Below, in pieces: positions 25,207-33,544 of a stretch of DNA of 64,000 bases. Both the position numbers and the translations under genes were made by a program. Below the pieces are notes generated by a model. That model searched no databases and was not told the origin of the DNA. It was given only the letters and a program-made list of their open reading frames with translations. The stretch spans positions 4,092,001 to 4,156,000 of the forward strand of contig NZ_JAGINT010000002.1 in the NCBI RefSeq assembly GCF_017876295.1, written 5' to 3'. Positions within the stretch are counted from its first letter, which is position 1. Each line of letters opens with the position of its first letter. This stretch comes from Kribbella aluminosa (lineage in GTDB: Bacteria; Actinomycetota; Actinomycetes; Propionibacteriales; Kribbellaceae).

Positions 25207-26723
25207 TCAGCCTTCGTAGCGGTCGGTCTGGACGTTCGCGGTCCGCAGAGCCTTGGCGGTCGGTGGGGTGACGGTCCAGTCCGGGTGGTTCGGCATCTGA
25301 GGTTCCTTGGTGCCGTAGAGCCAGTCCTCCAGGAACGGCCGGACCGTCTCGTCGCCGCTGACCTTGGTGGCGAGAGCGATGTAGTCCTCGGTCGTTGCCG
25401 ACCGGTTTCTGTAGGTCCGCAGCCAGGCCTGCTGGATCTGGTCGAACTTCGCCAGGCCGATCTTCTCGGAGAGTGCGTAGAGCGTCAGGGTGCCACCGGT
25501 GTAGCGGATGTCGTCGAACAGGTTGGCCGCGTTCGGCTTGGCCACCGGACCCGACTTGGCGCGCCAGATGTCGCCGTTCCCGTAGGTCTCCTTCATCCGG
25601 TCGAGCATGGTCGTCTTGCCGTGGGTGTCGGTCCAGCCGCGATCGTACTGGTAGCGGAACGAGTAGTAGTTCGCGTTGCCCTCGTTGAGCCACAGGCTGC
25701 CCCAGTCGCCCGGCGAGACACTGTTGCCGAACCAGCTGTGCGTGAGCTCGTGCACCATGTGCGTGCCGATCTTGTTCTCCGGCTGCTTCAGGTAGTTCGG
25801 CTTGTACAGCGTCAGTGTCTGCGTCTCCAGCCCGGTGAAATCGAAAGCGTCCGAAGCATCCGAGTTCGCCGGCAGCAGCCCGTACGCCTCGAACGGGTAG
25901 TTGCCCAGTCGCTTCTCCAACCAGCCAAGCTGTCCCTTGGTCAGATCCAGCGCGGGTGTCAGTTCGGCCAGCCGCGCCTTCGGTACGACGTCCCGCAGCC
26001 GGGCACCGCCCGCCGTCGTGCCGTGGTCGACGATGGCGAAGTCACCGACGGAGATCTGCACGAGCTCGGTCGGCATCGGTGACCGCGAGACGTACGTGAA
26101 CGTCGTGCTGCCGTCGGCGTTGGCGTGCTCGGCCACCTTGTCGCCGTTCGCGACGCCGATCGTGCCGTGCGGAGCGGTGACCTTGAACGTGTAGAAGGCC
26201 TTGTCGGACGGGTGGTCGTTGCACGGGAAGACGGTATGGCCGACGTCCGGCTGCGGCGCCGTACTGAACCCGTCCGGGGTCGCGACGAAACCGCCCAGCG
26301 GCGGCTTGAGCCGGCGCGGATCGGCCTGGTAGTGGACCTTCACGCTGAACGGCGAACCGATCGTGCGGGCCGGGGTGATGACGAGTTCGTGAGCCTCCTC
26401 GCGATAGCCGGCCGGCCGTTGACCTCGACGGATTTGATGTCGAGCCCGTAGGAGTCCAGGTCGAACCGGGACAGGTTCTGGGTCGGCGTGGCCGTCATGG
26501 TCATCGTCGCGTCGATCAGTTGCGTCGAGGCGTCGTACCCCATCTCGATCAGATAGTGGTCGGCCTGGTAGCCGCCGTTGCCGAGGTTGGGGAAGACGGT
26601 GTCCCCGACTCCCGGTGCTCCCGGCGTACCGGCCTGGTCGGCGAGCGCCGGAGCCGCCGCGGCACCGGACAGTAACGCCAGACTTGCCGTGGCTGTGGCA
26701 AGACGGCTGATGGATCGGCGCAT
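25207..26723 (-). pseudogene. Secreted M1-family zinc metallopeptidase, frameshifted
   Basis: A signal peptide (MRRSISRLATATASLALL ... APALA) and the M1 N-terminal beta domain (GYQADHYLIEMGYDASTQ, KSVEVNGRPA) read from the ATG at 26723. The frame is lost around 26396-26420, within GGCCGGCCGG. The remainder continues one frame away as EEAHELVITPA, with the catalytic block VHELTHSWFGN and NEGNANYYSF (HEXXH-x18-E). One missing base would restore a protein of about 505 residues. The active site is intact downstream of the break. It could be a sequencing error or a recent pseudogene. Confidence 0.85.
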
Positions 26724-26851
26724 GGACGGATACCTCCGCTGGATGACGGGATGAGAGATCTGCACCAAGGGGACGCACCGACCGCGTAAAACGCTGACCA
26801 ACGGGGAGGTATTCAGCCAGGGTCTAATGGTCGCCTGGGTAGTCTTGCTGC

Positions 26852-27613
26852 GTGAGTCTTGCTGTGCGGGTCATTCCCTGTCTGGACGTCGACGCCGGTC
26901 GCGTGGTCAAGGGCGTCAACTTCGCCGACCTGCGGGACGCGGGCGACCCGGTCGAGATGGCCCAGGTGTACGACGCCGAGGGCGCCGACGAGCTCACGTT
27001 CCTCGACATCACCGCGTCCTCGGGATCCCGGGAGACGACGTACGACGTGGTCCGGCGGACGGCCGAGCAGGTGTTCATCCCGCTGACCGTCGGCGGCGGG
27101 GTGCGGGAAGCGGCCGACGTGGACCGGCTGCTCCGGGCGGGGGCCGACAAGGTCGGGATCAACACCGGCGCGATCGCGCGGCCGGAGGTGATCCGCGAGA
27201 TCGCGCACCGGTTCGGCAACCAGGTGCTGGTGCTGTCGCTCGACGTACGGCGGTCCGCGGAGCAGCCGAGCGGGTTCGAGGTCACCACCCACGGCGGCCG
27301 GCGGTCGGCCGGGCTGGACGCGATCGAGTGGGCGCAGCGCGGCTGCGAGCTGGGCGCGGGGGAGATCCTGCTGAACTCGATGGACGCCGACGGTACGAAG
27401 CGAGGGTTCGACCTGGAGCTGATCAAGGCGGTCCGGGCGGTGGTCGACGTACCGCTGATCGCCAGCGGGGGAGCGGGTGCGCCGGAGCACTTCCCGCCCG
27501 CCGTCGAGGCAGGCGCGGACGCTGTACTCGCGGCGAGTGTCTTCCACTTCGGCGACTTCCGCATCGCCGACGTGAAGAACGCACTGCGCGATGCCGGGAT
27601 CGTGATCCGGTGA
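26852..27613 (+). CDS. hisF: Imidazole glycerol phosphate synthase subunit HisF
   Basis: The cyclase subunit of IGP synthase, a 253-residue TIM barrel. VRVIPCLDVDAGRVVKGVNF carries the first catalytic Asp, and VLSLDVRRS the second. DEITFLDI appears as DELTFLDI, and IASGGAGAPEHF is the phosphate-binding loop. It works with HisH, which is not in this window. The GTG at 26852 suits the family. It is not next to priA or hisI as in many actinobacteria. It overlaps the following marR start (GTGA). Confidence 0.96.
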   Translation: MSLAVRVIPCLDVDAGRVVKGVNFADLRDAGDPVEMAQVYDAEGADELTFLDITASSGSRETTYDVVRRTAEQVFIPLTVGGGVREAADVDRLLRAGADKVGINTGAIARPEVIREIAHRFGNQVLVLSLDVRRSAEQPSGFEVTTHGGRRSAGLDAIEWAQRGCELGAGEILLNSMDADGTKRGFDLELIKAVRAVVDVPLIASGGAGAPEHFPPAVEAGADAVLAASVFHFGDFRIADVKNALRDAGIVIR

Positions 27614-28164
27614 GCACCCCCGCCCACGTCCACCCCTCCGACCCCGCCCCCACGACCCCCACCGGGCAACCCGCCCCCACGACCCCCACCGGGCAGCCCG
27701 CCCCCGCGACACAGCCCGAGCGGTCTGAGGCGAAGGTTGCTGCGATCGAGCAGGAGTTGTCCGCGCTGTTCCGCCGTTCGCGCTCGGCCTCGCTCCGGCT
27801 GGCTCGACGCGTGCACCCCGAGATGGACGCCGCCGGGTACGCGTTGATCTCGCAGATCGAGATGGGTACCGGCAACGGCGCCGGCGTCCGGGCGTCCGAC
27901 GTCGCGCACGTGCTCGGCCTCGACAAGTCCACGGTCAGTCGCGGCATCACCCAGCTGGAGAACCTCGGCCTGATCGAGCGCGTCGGCGACCCCGACGACG
28001 GCCGCGCCCGCCTGCTCCGCCTGACCACCTCCGGCGCCGAACGCTACGAGGCGATGCGCACCCAGCGGCAGACCGAGTTCCGCGCCATCCTCGACCGCTG
28101 GAACCCCACCGACCTCGCCGACCTGGGCCGCCTCCTCGGCCGCCTCAACGCCGACCTCGGCTAA
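27610..28164 (+). CDS. MarR family transcriptional regulator with Pro/Thr-rich N-terminus
   Basis: A 184-residue protein. Residues 38-184 are a winged-helix MarR domain (VRASDVAHVLGLDKSTVSRGITQLENLGLIERVGDPDDGRARLLRLT). The first 37 residues are a Pro/Thr/Ala tail containing two identical copies of APTTPTGQP. The GTG at 27610 overlaps the hisF stop, giving an unusual coupling of a MarR regulator to a histidine gene. Its target is unknown. No transporter follows directly. Confidence 0.88.
   Translation: MSTPAHVHPSDPAPTTPTGQPAPTTPTGQPAPATQPERSEAKVAAIEQELSALFRRSRSASLRLARRVHPEMDAAGYALISQIEMGTGNGAGVRASDVAHVLGLDKSTVSRGITQLENLGLIERVGDPDDGRARLLRLTTSGAERYEAMRTQRQTEFRAILDRWNPTDLADLGRLLGRLNADLG
27646..27699 (+). 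repeat. 27-bp tandem repeat inside marR
   Basis: Two adjacent 27-nt units, differing at one third-codon base (CAA/CAG), each encode APTTPTGQP. Because the unit is a multiple of three, copy number can change without breaking the frame. Confidence 0.85.
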
Positions 28165-28195
28165 ACCACCGGCATCCGTCGACACGCGTCAGCAC

Positions 28196-28215
28196 GCGCC
28201 CGCACCTGCGGGCGC
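28196..28215 (+). terminator. Hairpin terminator after hisF-marR
   Basis: A perfect 8-bp GC stem with a 4-nt ACCT loop sits 31 bp after the marR stop. There is no U-tract. Confidence 0.6.
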
Positions 28216-28274
28216 TCGCCCTGCGTCGCCGGGTGTGCGTGCGTTGCGCCGGTCCGGCGCGCGGCGTCTGTTGA

Positions 28275-28349
28275 GGGGTTGCCCGTTCATCTGGTGGGTT
28301 GCCTATTGAGATTTTCGGGGGGCAAGCATCCATTTCAATGGGCAACCCC
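28275..28349. repeat. Competing inverted repeats built on GGGTTGCC
   Basis: GGGTTGCCTATTGA (28296-28309) pairs with TCAATGGGCAACCC (28335-28348), 13 of 14 positions. The same right arm also matches GGGGTTGCCC (28275-28284) perfectly over 10 bp (GGGCAACCCC, 28340-28349). Two mutually exclusive hairpins are therefore possible. The function is unknown. It could be a terminator/antiterminator pair or a degenerate repeat element. Confidence 0.6.
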
Positions 28350-28500
28350 CGAGACGGTCGGGGTCGCGGCGCTGGGGTGCTGCCGTGCGTAGGCGGCTGT
28401 CGGCGCGGTAGGCGGCGACCAGGTGGTGGTCGGCGCCGGGGAGCTGGACTCAACCGGTCGTGACCGTGTGCGACCAGCAGTCGACAACCTGCGCATATGG

Positions 28501-28545
28501 TTGTGGAAACCAACTATCCAGGTATATAGTTGGGTTATGCAACTA
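28501..28545 (+). promoter_or_regulatory. Leaderless promoter and MarR operator
   Basis: TTGTGG (28501-28506), an 18-bp spacer and TATAGT (28525-28530) place transcription start at about the ATG (28537), which has no ribosome binding site. A perfect 8-bp dyad CCAACTAT-N8-ATAGTTGG (28510-28533) covers the -10. A third half-site CAACTA (28540-28545) lies inside the first codons. This arrangement fits autorepression. Confidence 0.75.
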
Positions 28546-29043
28546 GCTCAGCAACCCCTTGTCCCCGGGGTAGAGCGGGATGCGGCGGCTCAGGAGTTGC
28601 TCGAGGGGGTCAGCTCCCTGATCCGGGCCGTGCGCTGTATCGAGCACCGGCACCTCGGCAACGACGGCGGACTGCGCCGGTCGGACGCGAGCGTGCTGAA
28701 GGTGCTGATGAAGGACGGCGAGCAGCGCGGCGGCGAGATCGCCGGCAAGCTCGGCGTCGACGCGTCGGTGGTGAGCCGGCAACTGACCGCGCTGGAAGCC
28801 GACGGACTGGTGAGCCGTCGGCCCGATCCGGCGGACGCCCGTGTCGGGCTCGTCAGCCTCTCACTCCGAGGCAAGGCCCAACTGGAGGCGCTCTACTCCT
28901 CCTACACGCAGCAACTGAGAACCGCCTTGTCGGACCTCGACGACGACGCGCTGATCGCGGCCGCTGCCACCATGCAGCGCGTCGCGGTCGCGATCACCGA
29001 GGCCAACAAGCTCGTGAGGCAAACGCCCAAGACTGGAGAGTAA
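28537..29043 (+). CDS. MarR family transcriptional regulator
   Basis: A 168-residue winged-helix regulator. RCIEHRHLGNDGGLRRSDASVLKVLM is the dimer/linker helix region. GEIAGKLGVDASVVSRQLTALEADGLVSRRPDPADARV is the DNA-binding wing. It is followed without a gap (TAATG) by a DHA2 drug exporter, the classic MarR-pump pair, so it most likely represses that pump until a drug-like ligand binds. The ATG at 28537 is probably leaderless. Confidence 0.92.
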   Translation: MQLAQQPLVPGVERDAAAQELLEGVSSLIRAVRCIEHRHLGNDGGLRRSDASVLKVLMKDGEQRGGEIAGKLGVDASVVSRQLTALEADGLVSRRPDPADARVGLVSLSLRGKAQLEALYSSYTQQLRTALSDLDDDALIAAAATMQRVAVAITEANKLVRQTPKTGE

Positions 29044-30650
29044 TGACTGCCACCGAGACCCGGCAGCTGACTGGGCCCAATTCTGGGCCGGCTGCGCCGG
29101 AACTCACCCATCGCGAGATCCTCGAGATCCTGATCGGCCTGCTGGCCGCGCTGTTCACGGCGATGCTCAGCTCGACGATCGTCAGCAACGCCCTGCCGAC
29201 GATCATCGCCGACCTCGAGGGCACCCAGACGCAGTACACGTGGGTCCTCACCGCGAGCCTGCTGGCCACCACGGTGTCCACCCCGATCTGGGGCAAGCTC
29301 TCCGACCTGGTGAGCAAGAAACTGCTGGTCCAGCTGGCGATCACGGTCTTCGTGATCGGGTCCGCGCTGGCCGGCCTGTCCCACAACGTGCCGTTCCTGA
29401 TCGGTGCCCGGGTCCTCCAGGGTCTCGCGATGGGCGGTCTGATGGCGCTCGCCCAGGCCATCATCGGCGCCGCGATCCCACCCCGGTCGCGGGGCCGGTA
29501 CTCCGGTTACATGGGCGCCGTGATGGCGGTCGCGACCGTCAGCGGCCCGCTGATCGGCGGCGTCATCGTCGACACCTCGTGGCTCGGCTGGCGCTGGTGC
29601 TTCTATGTCTGCGTCCCGCTGGCCGTGGTCAGCCTGGTGATCCTCCAGAAGTACCTGCATCTGCCGGTGCTCAAGCGCAAGGTCCAGATCGACTACCTCG
29701 GCGCCGTCCTGATCAGCATCGCGGCCAGCCTGCCGCTGCTCTGGGTCACCTTCGCCGGTACGAAGTTCGCCTGGATGTCCTGGCAGTCCGCCCTGTTCGT
29801 CGGCGGCACGCTGCTGGTCGGCTTCCTCGCCGTACTCGTCGAGAACCGGGTCGCCGAGCCGCTCGTCCCGCTGAAGGTCGTCCGTGAGCGCACCACCGCG
29901 CTGGCGATCGTGGCCAGCCTGTCGGTCGGTGTCGCGATGTTCGGCAGCGCGCTGTTCCTCGGGCAGTACTTCCAGATCGCCCGCGGGTACAGCCCGACCG
30001 AGGCCGGCCTGCTGACGATTCCGATGATGCTCGGCTCGTTCGTCGGCTCGGCCGGGTCCGGGCAGCTGATCAGTCGCTACGGCAAGTGGAAGCGGTACCT
30101 GGTCTCCGGCGGCGTCCTGCTGCTCGTCGGCCTGCTGATCCTCGGCACGATCGACCACAGCACCCCGTACTGGTACGCCGGACTCGGCATGCTGGCGATG
30201 GGCCTCGGCATGGGTATGACGATGCAGAACCTGGTGCTCGCCGTACAGAACACCGTCGACGTCACGCAGATCGGCGCCTCGTCCGCGACCGTCGCGTTCT
30301 TCCGCAGCCTCGGCGGTGCGGTCGGCGTCTCGGCACTCGGTGCGGTGCTCGCGGCCCGGGTCAAGACCCTGATCGTCGCCGGCGTACTCGCCGGCCCCAA
30401 CGGCCCCGAGACGGCGCGCAAGCTGCAGGAGGGCGGCTCCGGCAGCACCAGCCTGCTGGACGTGAAGAACCTCCCGCCGCAGCTGGCCACGCTGGTCCGG
30501 CACGCGTACGGCGATGCCACCGGCCGGATCTTCCTGATCGCCGCCGCGTGCGCGGTCGTCAGCCTGGTCGCGGTGATCTTCATCGAGGAGGTCCCGCTCC
30601 GCAAGACCGTCAACAAGGTCGACGTCGTCGAGGAACTGGTCGAGGACTAA
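29043..30650 (+). CDS. DHA2 family MFS drug exporter (14 TM, EmrB/QacA type)
   Basis: A 535-residue proton-driven exporter with about 14 hydrophobic segments. TMLSSTIVSNALPTI at TM1 is the DHA motif D1-like region (LDTTIVNVALP in many members). GKLSDLVSKKLLV is motif A, and GARVLQGLAMGGLMAL is motif B. MAVATVSGPLIGGVI is motif C, which is typical of antiporters. It is controlled with the marR gene it overlaps. The substrate is unknown. Confidence 0.92.
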   Translation: MTATETRQLTGPNSGPAAPELTHREILEILIGLLAALFTAMLSSTIVSNALPTIIADLEGTQTQYTWVLTASLLATTVSTPIWGKLSDLVSKKLLVQLAITVFVIGSALAGLSHNVPFLIGARVLQGLAMGGLMALAQAIIGAAIPPRSRGRYSGYMGAVMAVATVSGPLIGGVIVDTSWLGWRWCFYVCVPLAVVSLVILQKYLHLPVLKRKVQIDYLGAVLISIAASLPLLWVTFAGTKFAWMSWQSALFVGGTLLVGFLAVLVENRVAEPLVPLKVVRERTTALAIVASLSVGVAMFGSALFLGQYFQIARGYSPTEAGLLTIPMMLGSFVGSAGSGQLISRYGKWKRYLVSGGVLLLVGLLILGTIDHSTPYWYAGLGMLAMGLGMGMTMQNLVLAVQNTVDVTQIGASSATVAFFRSLGGAVGVSALGAVLAARVKTLIVAGVLAGPNGPETARKLQEGGSGSTSLLDVKNLPPQLATLVRHAYGDATGRIFLIAAACAVVSLVAVIFIEEVPLRKTVNKVDVVEELVED

Positions 30651-31903
30651 ACCTCGGGCGGCTCCAGACCGGTCAGGTCGCGGGTGCGGATGATCGGCGA
30701 GCCGACCAGCCAGAGTACGGACAGCAGGCCGCCGGCGGCGGAGACGAGGAGGGTTTCGCGGACACCGATCCAGGTGCCGAGGAACCCTCCGGCGACCGCG
30801 CCGAGCGGCCTGATGCCGTAGTTGATGCTGCTGAACGCACCGGAGACCCGGCTCCGCATGGTGTCGTGGCAGACCGCGGCCTGCAACGCGTTCAGCGGTA
30901 CGTCGAAGCACATCACCGCGAACGCCCCGACGAACTCGGCCACCGCCAACGCGACTGCCTTCAGCCAGGTCGGCCCGCCCGCCAGAGCGGCGATCGCGAT
31001 CGAGCTCGGGAACACGACGGCGCCGAACGCGATCACCGGACCGGCACCGAACCGGCGGCTGAGCGGGGAGGCACTGACCGCACCGAGCAGGCCGCCCGAC
31101 GCGCCGATACCGAACGCCAGGCCGATGACCCCCGCGGACAGCCCGAGGATGCGGCTCGCGAACAGCACGAGCAGCGCCGTACTCATCAGGTTGAAGAAGT
31201 TCACGGTGGTCGCACAGCCCAGGCTGCGGCTGATGTACGGGTGCCTCAGCACGTAACGCATCCCGGCCGCCGCCCGGCGAAGCATCGGCTCGCCGGACTC
31301 CTCCGCCGGACCCGGCTCGATCTTCAGCCGGCCGAGCTGTACCGCCGAGAACACGAACGTGAGCGCGTCGACGAAGATCGCGACCGGCGCCGTCAGCCAC
31401 TGCACCAGCAGACCGGCGACGGCAGGCCCGCCCATGAACGAGATCGACCGGGTCGCGGACAGCTTGCTGTTCGCTTCGAGGTACTGCTCACGATCCACCA
31501 GCCGGACGAAGAACGACGCGTACGCCGTGTTGAACACGACGTGCGCCGTACCGGCGAGGATCGCGATCGCGTACAAGTGGCCGAGGGCAAGGAAACCGGA
31601 CCAGTACGCGACCGGCAGCGTGAGCAGCAGCACCGTCCGGGTGAGGTCGGCGGCGATCATCAGCGGGCGCTTGTCGCGGCGGTGGTCGACCCAGGTGCCG
31701 ATGAACAGCGACGCGATGTTCGGCAGCCAGACCGCCGCGGTCAGGAAGCCGACCTGGCTGGGGGAGGCGTCCAGCATCGTGACCGCGATCAGCGGCAGCG
31801 CCAGCTCCGTGATCCGGTCGCCGAACTCGGAGACACCCTGCGCGGACCAGAATCGGCGGAACCGTAGGTCGCGCCAAAGGCTCGTGGCGGCGAGCGCCTT
31901 CAT
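30647..31903 (-). CDS. MFS_3-type transporter (macrolide-efflux-like)
   Basis: A 418-residue, 12-segment transporter. LWRDLRFRRFWSAQGVSEFGDRITELALPLIAV is the conserved start of the MefA/MFS_3 group, and FIGTWVDHRRDKRPLMIAADL is motif A. The ATG at 31903 overlaps the upstream ArsR-type regulator by 4 bp, so regulator and pump form one unit. It ends against the convergent DHA2 gene (4-bp overlap). Confidence 0.9.
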   Translation of the reverse strand: MKALAATSLWRDLRFRRFWSAQGVSEFGDRITELALPLIAVTMLDASPSQVGFLTAAVWLPNIASLFIGTWVDHRRDKRPLMIAADLTRTVLLLTLPVAYWSGFLALGHLYAIAILAGTAHVVFNTAYASFFVRLVDREQYLEANSKLSATRSISFMGGPAVAGLLVQWLTAPVAIFVDALTFVFSAVQLGRLKIEPGPAEESGEPMLRRAAAGMRYVLRHPYISRSLGCATTVNFFNLMSTALLVLFASRILGLSAGVIGLAFGIGASGGLLGAVSASPLSRRFGAGPVIAFGAVVFPSSIAIAALAGGPTWLKAVALAVAEFVGAFAVMCFDVPLNALQAAVCHDTMRSRVSGAFSSINYGIRPLGAVAGGFLGTWIGVRETLLVSAAGGLLSVLWLVGSPIIRTRDLTGLEPPEV

Positions 31904-32493
31904 TCGGAATCCGTTGCTTCGGGCAACGACAGCCGGATGTGCCGAACCGGCCTGGCGTCGTCCGGTACCTCGTCGGTGCCGTAGCGCTGGATGTACGGAG
32001 CGAGCAGTTGCTCGATCGCCGACTCGATGGCCTCGGCCTCGGCGGGGTTGACGACGAGCAGGGTGTTCGCGGACCCGGCCAGCCGGCTCCACTCCGGCTC
32101 GAGACGCGGCTCCATGTCGACGAGCCAGCTCTGGGCGGCCTCGAGCGCCTGGTTCATGATCTCGGCGCGCAGCAGCCGGCCGGCCTCGGCGTCCTCGGGC
32201 GTGCTCGGCATGTCGTACCGGAACCCGCGGGCGACGGCGTACCACCAGCGTTGCCGGCGGTCGGAGCCGCTCGGCGGTGGGCCGTCGTTGACCAGCCCGA
32301 ATCCGGCCAGGTGCCGCAGGTGCCAACTGGTCACGGAGGGGGAGGCGCCGACGTGTTCGGACAGTTGGGTTGCGGTCGCGGGACCGTGGCGTTGCAGGTA
32401 GCTGAGCGCGGAGAGCCGGACCGGATGCGCGAGCGCGCGCATCGCCTGCGGGTCGGTGATCTCGAAATCGCCGTACGGATTCCTGAGAGACAT
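31900..32493 (-). CDS. ArsR/helix-turn-helix 20 family regulator
   Basis: A 197-residue protein. Residues 8-80 are a winged helix (MRALAHPVRLSALSYLQRHGPATATQLSEHVGASPSVTSWHLRHLAGFGLV). The C-terminal 110 residues are helical and likely sense ligand. No metal-binding Cys cluster is seen. The ATG at 32493 is chosen because it matches the family start and sits in an operator with its own -10 (TACTCT) 6 nt away. It is translationally coupled to the MFS transporter. Confidence 0.9.
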   Translation of the reverse strand: MSLRNPYGDFEITDPQAMRALAHPVRLSALSYLQRHGPATATQLSEHVGASPSVTSWHLRHLAGFGLVNDGPPPSGSDRRQRWWYAVARGFRYDMPSTPEDAEAGRLLRAEIMNQALEAAQSWLVDMEPRLEPEWSRLAGSANTLLVVNPAEAEAIESAIEQLLAPYIQRYGTDEVPDDARPVRHIRLSLPEATDSE

Positions 32494-32514
32494 GTTTCGA
32501 GAGTAGTCTCTCAG
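32483..32514. promoter_or_regulatory. Operator overlapping the arsR-type start codon
   Basis: A perfect 9-bp inverted repeat CTGAGAGAC-N14-GTCTCTCAG spans the regulator's start codon. On the minus strand a TTGCCT/TACTCT promoter with an 18-bp spacer ends 6 nt before the ATG, and no ribosome binding site is seen. A leaderless, self-repressed transcript is the likely arrangement. Confidence 0.65.
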
Positions 32515-32538
32515 ATCTCCCGGAGGCAAGGTTATGGA

Positions 32539-32610
32539 CCTGCAGGCAGGCAGAACCCACCTTTTCGAGGGTGCTTCGACACTGTTTCGGGGGTTATGCC
32601 TGCCTGCAGG
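32539..32610. repeat. Long palindromic hairpin between the regulator and GNAT genes
   Basis: CCTGCAGGCAGGCA (32539-32552) pairs perfectly with TGCCTGCCTGCAGG (32597-32610). After one mismatch, GAACCC/GGGTTA-type bases add five more pairs. The loop is about 34-44 nt. The right arm encodes the last residues and stop of the GNAT gene, so the hairpin can end that minus-strand transcript. Confidence 0.75.
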
Positions 32611-33544
32611 AACACCGCGTCCAGATGTCGCTGATCAGGTCCGGGCGCATGCCGACGGCGGTGTAGAGGGCGAGCGCCGGGGTCGGGTTGTTGGTGTCCA
32701 CGTGCAGGATCGTGCCGGAGCGACCGGCGGCGGAGTCGACGGCGAAGGCGTTGCGCAGCAGGTACTTGGCCAGGCCGCGTCCGCGGGCGGACGGCACGAC
32801 GTCGAGCCTTCCGACGTACCCGCAGTTGTCGGTGCTGACGACGTTGTCGTTGCACTCGGTCATCCCGACCGCCTGCCCGGCGCGCTCGACGATCGTCACC
32901 TGCGGCCAGTCGAACGTCGACCGGCTCTCCCGCGACGCCACCCACTCCTCGTACGGCCGCGGCAGTGTCCCGGGCTGCTCCGCGAACGCCTCCATCAGTA
33001 CGGCGTGCGCCGCCCGCCGACTCGCCTCATTCAGAGCTCCACGCCGAACAACAATCCCCTCCGGCACGTCGACCGCCGGCACCGCACCGTCGAACGCGAT
33101 CCGCATCCGCTGCACCGACGTCCCAACCACATACCCCCGCGCAGCAAGAACACCCCCGAGCAACTCGTCCTGCCGAACCACCCCCACCCGCACCACAACC
33201 CCCCACCCGCCAACCGCGCGCTCAGCGCCCGCCGCGCGCGCTTCCGCCTTTTCCAGGAGCCAGTGGAGGATGGCGGGGTCGGGGCTGAGGATGTCGACGA
33301 CTACGTGGGAGCCGGCGGTGATTGGGACTGCGGTGGCTGAGCCGGCGAAGTTGTGGGGGCCGGACACCAGCCAGCTGTCGGTGGTCAGGTTGGTGCCGGG
33401 GTCGCGGAGGTAGTTCGCGACGTCCTCGGCGCTGTGCTTCGCGAACCCGAGCAACGCGGAGGTGTGCTCCGCGGACCGCGCAGCGATCAGCCCCGCGTCC
33501 TCCAGTCGCATCGCCCGCCAGGTGTAACCGGCGGGCAGGCTCAT
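32594..33544 (-). CDS. GNAT acetyltransferase (tandem copy 2)
   Basis: A 316-residue protein with two GNAT-like halves. The C-terminal half has GYVGRLDVVPSARGRGLAKYLL as the CoA loop and ILHVDTNNPTPALALYTAVGM as motif B. The N-terminal half is degenerate and Ala/Gly/Val-rich. It is clearly paralogous to the gene upstream, which it overlaps by 4 bp. Related proteins are annotated as mycothiol-synthase-like GNATs, but no substrate can be assigned. Confidence 0.87.
   Translation of the reverse strand: MSLPAGYTWRAMRLEDAGLIAARSAEHTSALLGFAKHSAEDVANYLRDPGTNLTTDSWLVSGPHNFAGSATAVPITAGSHVVVDILSPDPAILHWLLEKAEARAAGAERAVGGWGVVVRVGVVRQDELLGGVLAARGYVVGTSVQRMRIAFDGAVPAVDVPEGIVVRRGALNEASRRAAHAVLMEAFAEQPGTLPRPYEEWVASRESRSTFDWPQVTIVERAGQAVGMTECNDNVVSTDNCGYVGRLDVVPSARGRGLAKYLLRNAFAVDSAAGRSGTILHVDTNNPTPALALYTAVGMRPDLISDIWTRCSCRQA

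Larger units (their letters stand above)
28165..28536. other. Gene-free interval with hairpins and a GGTTGCC repeat
   Basis: No convincing gene is seen in this 372-bp gap. It begins with a hairpin GCGCCCGC-ACCT-GCGGGCGC (28196-28215) that can end the hisF-marR transcript. It then holds three relatives of GGGTTGCC(C/T)(A/G)TT (28275-28349) in local AT-rich sequence, and ends with the promoter of the second marR gene. Confidence 0.7.

Noticed and set aside
28145..28513. A 122-codon minus-strand frame in the largest gap
   Set aside because: A Pro/Arg-rich translation running through the hairpins and promoter, with no ribosome binding site. It was treated as non-coding.
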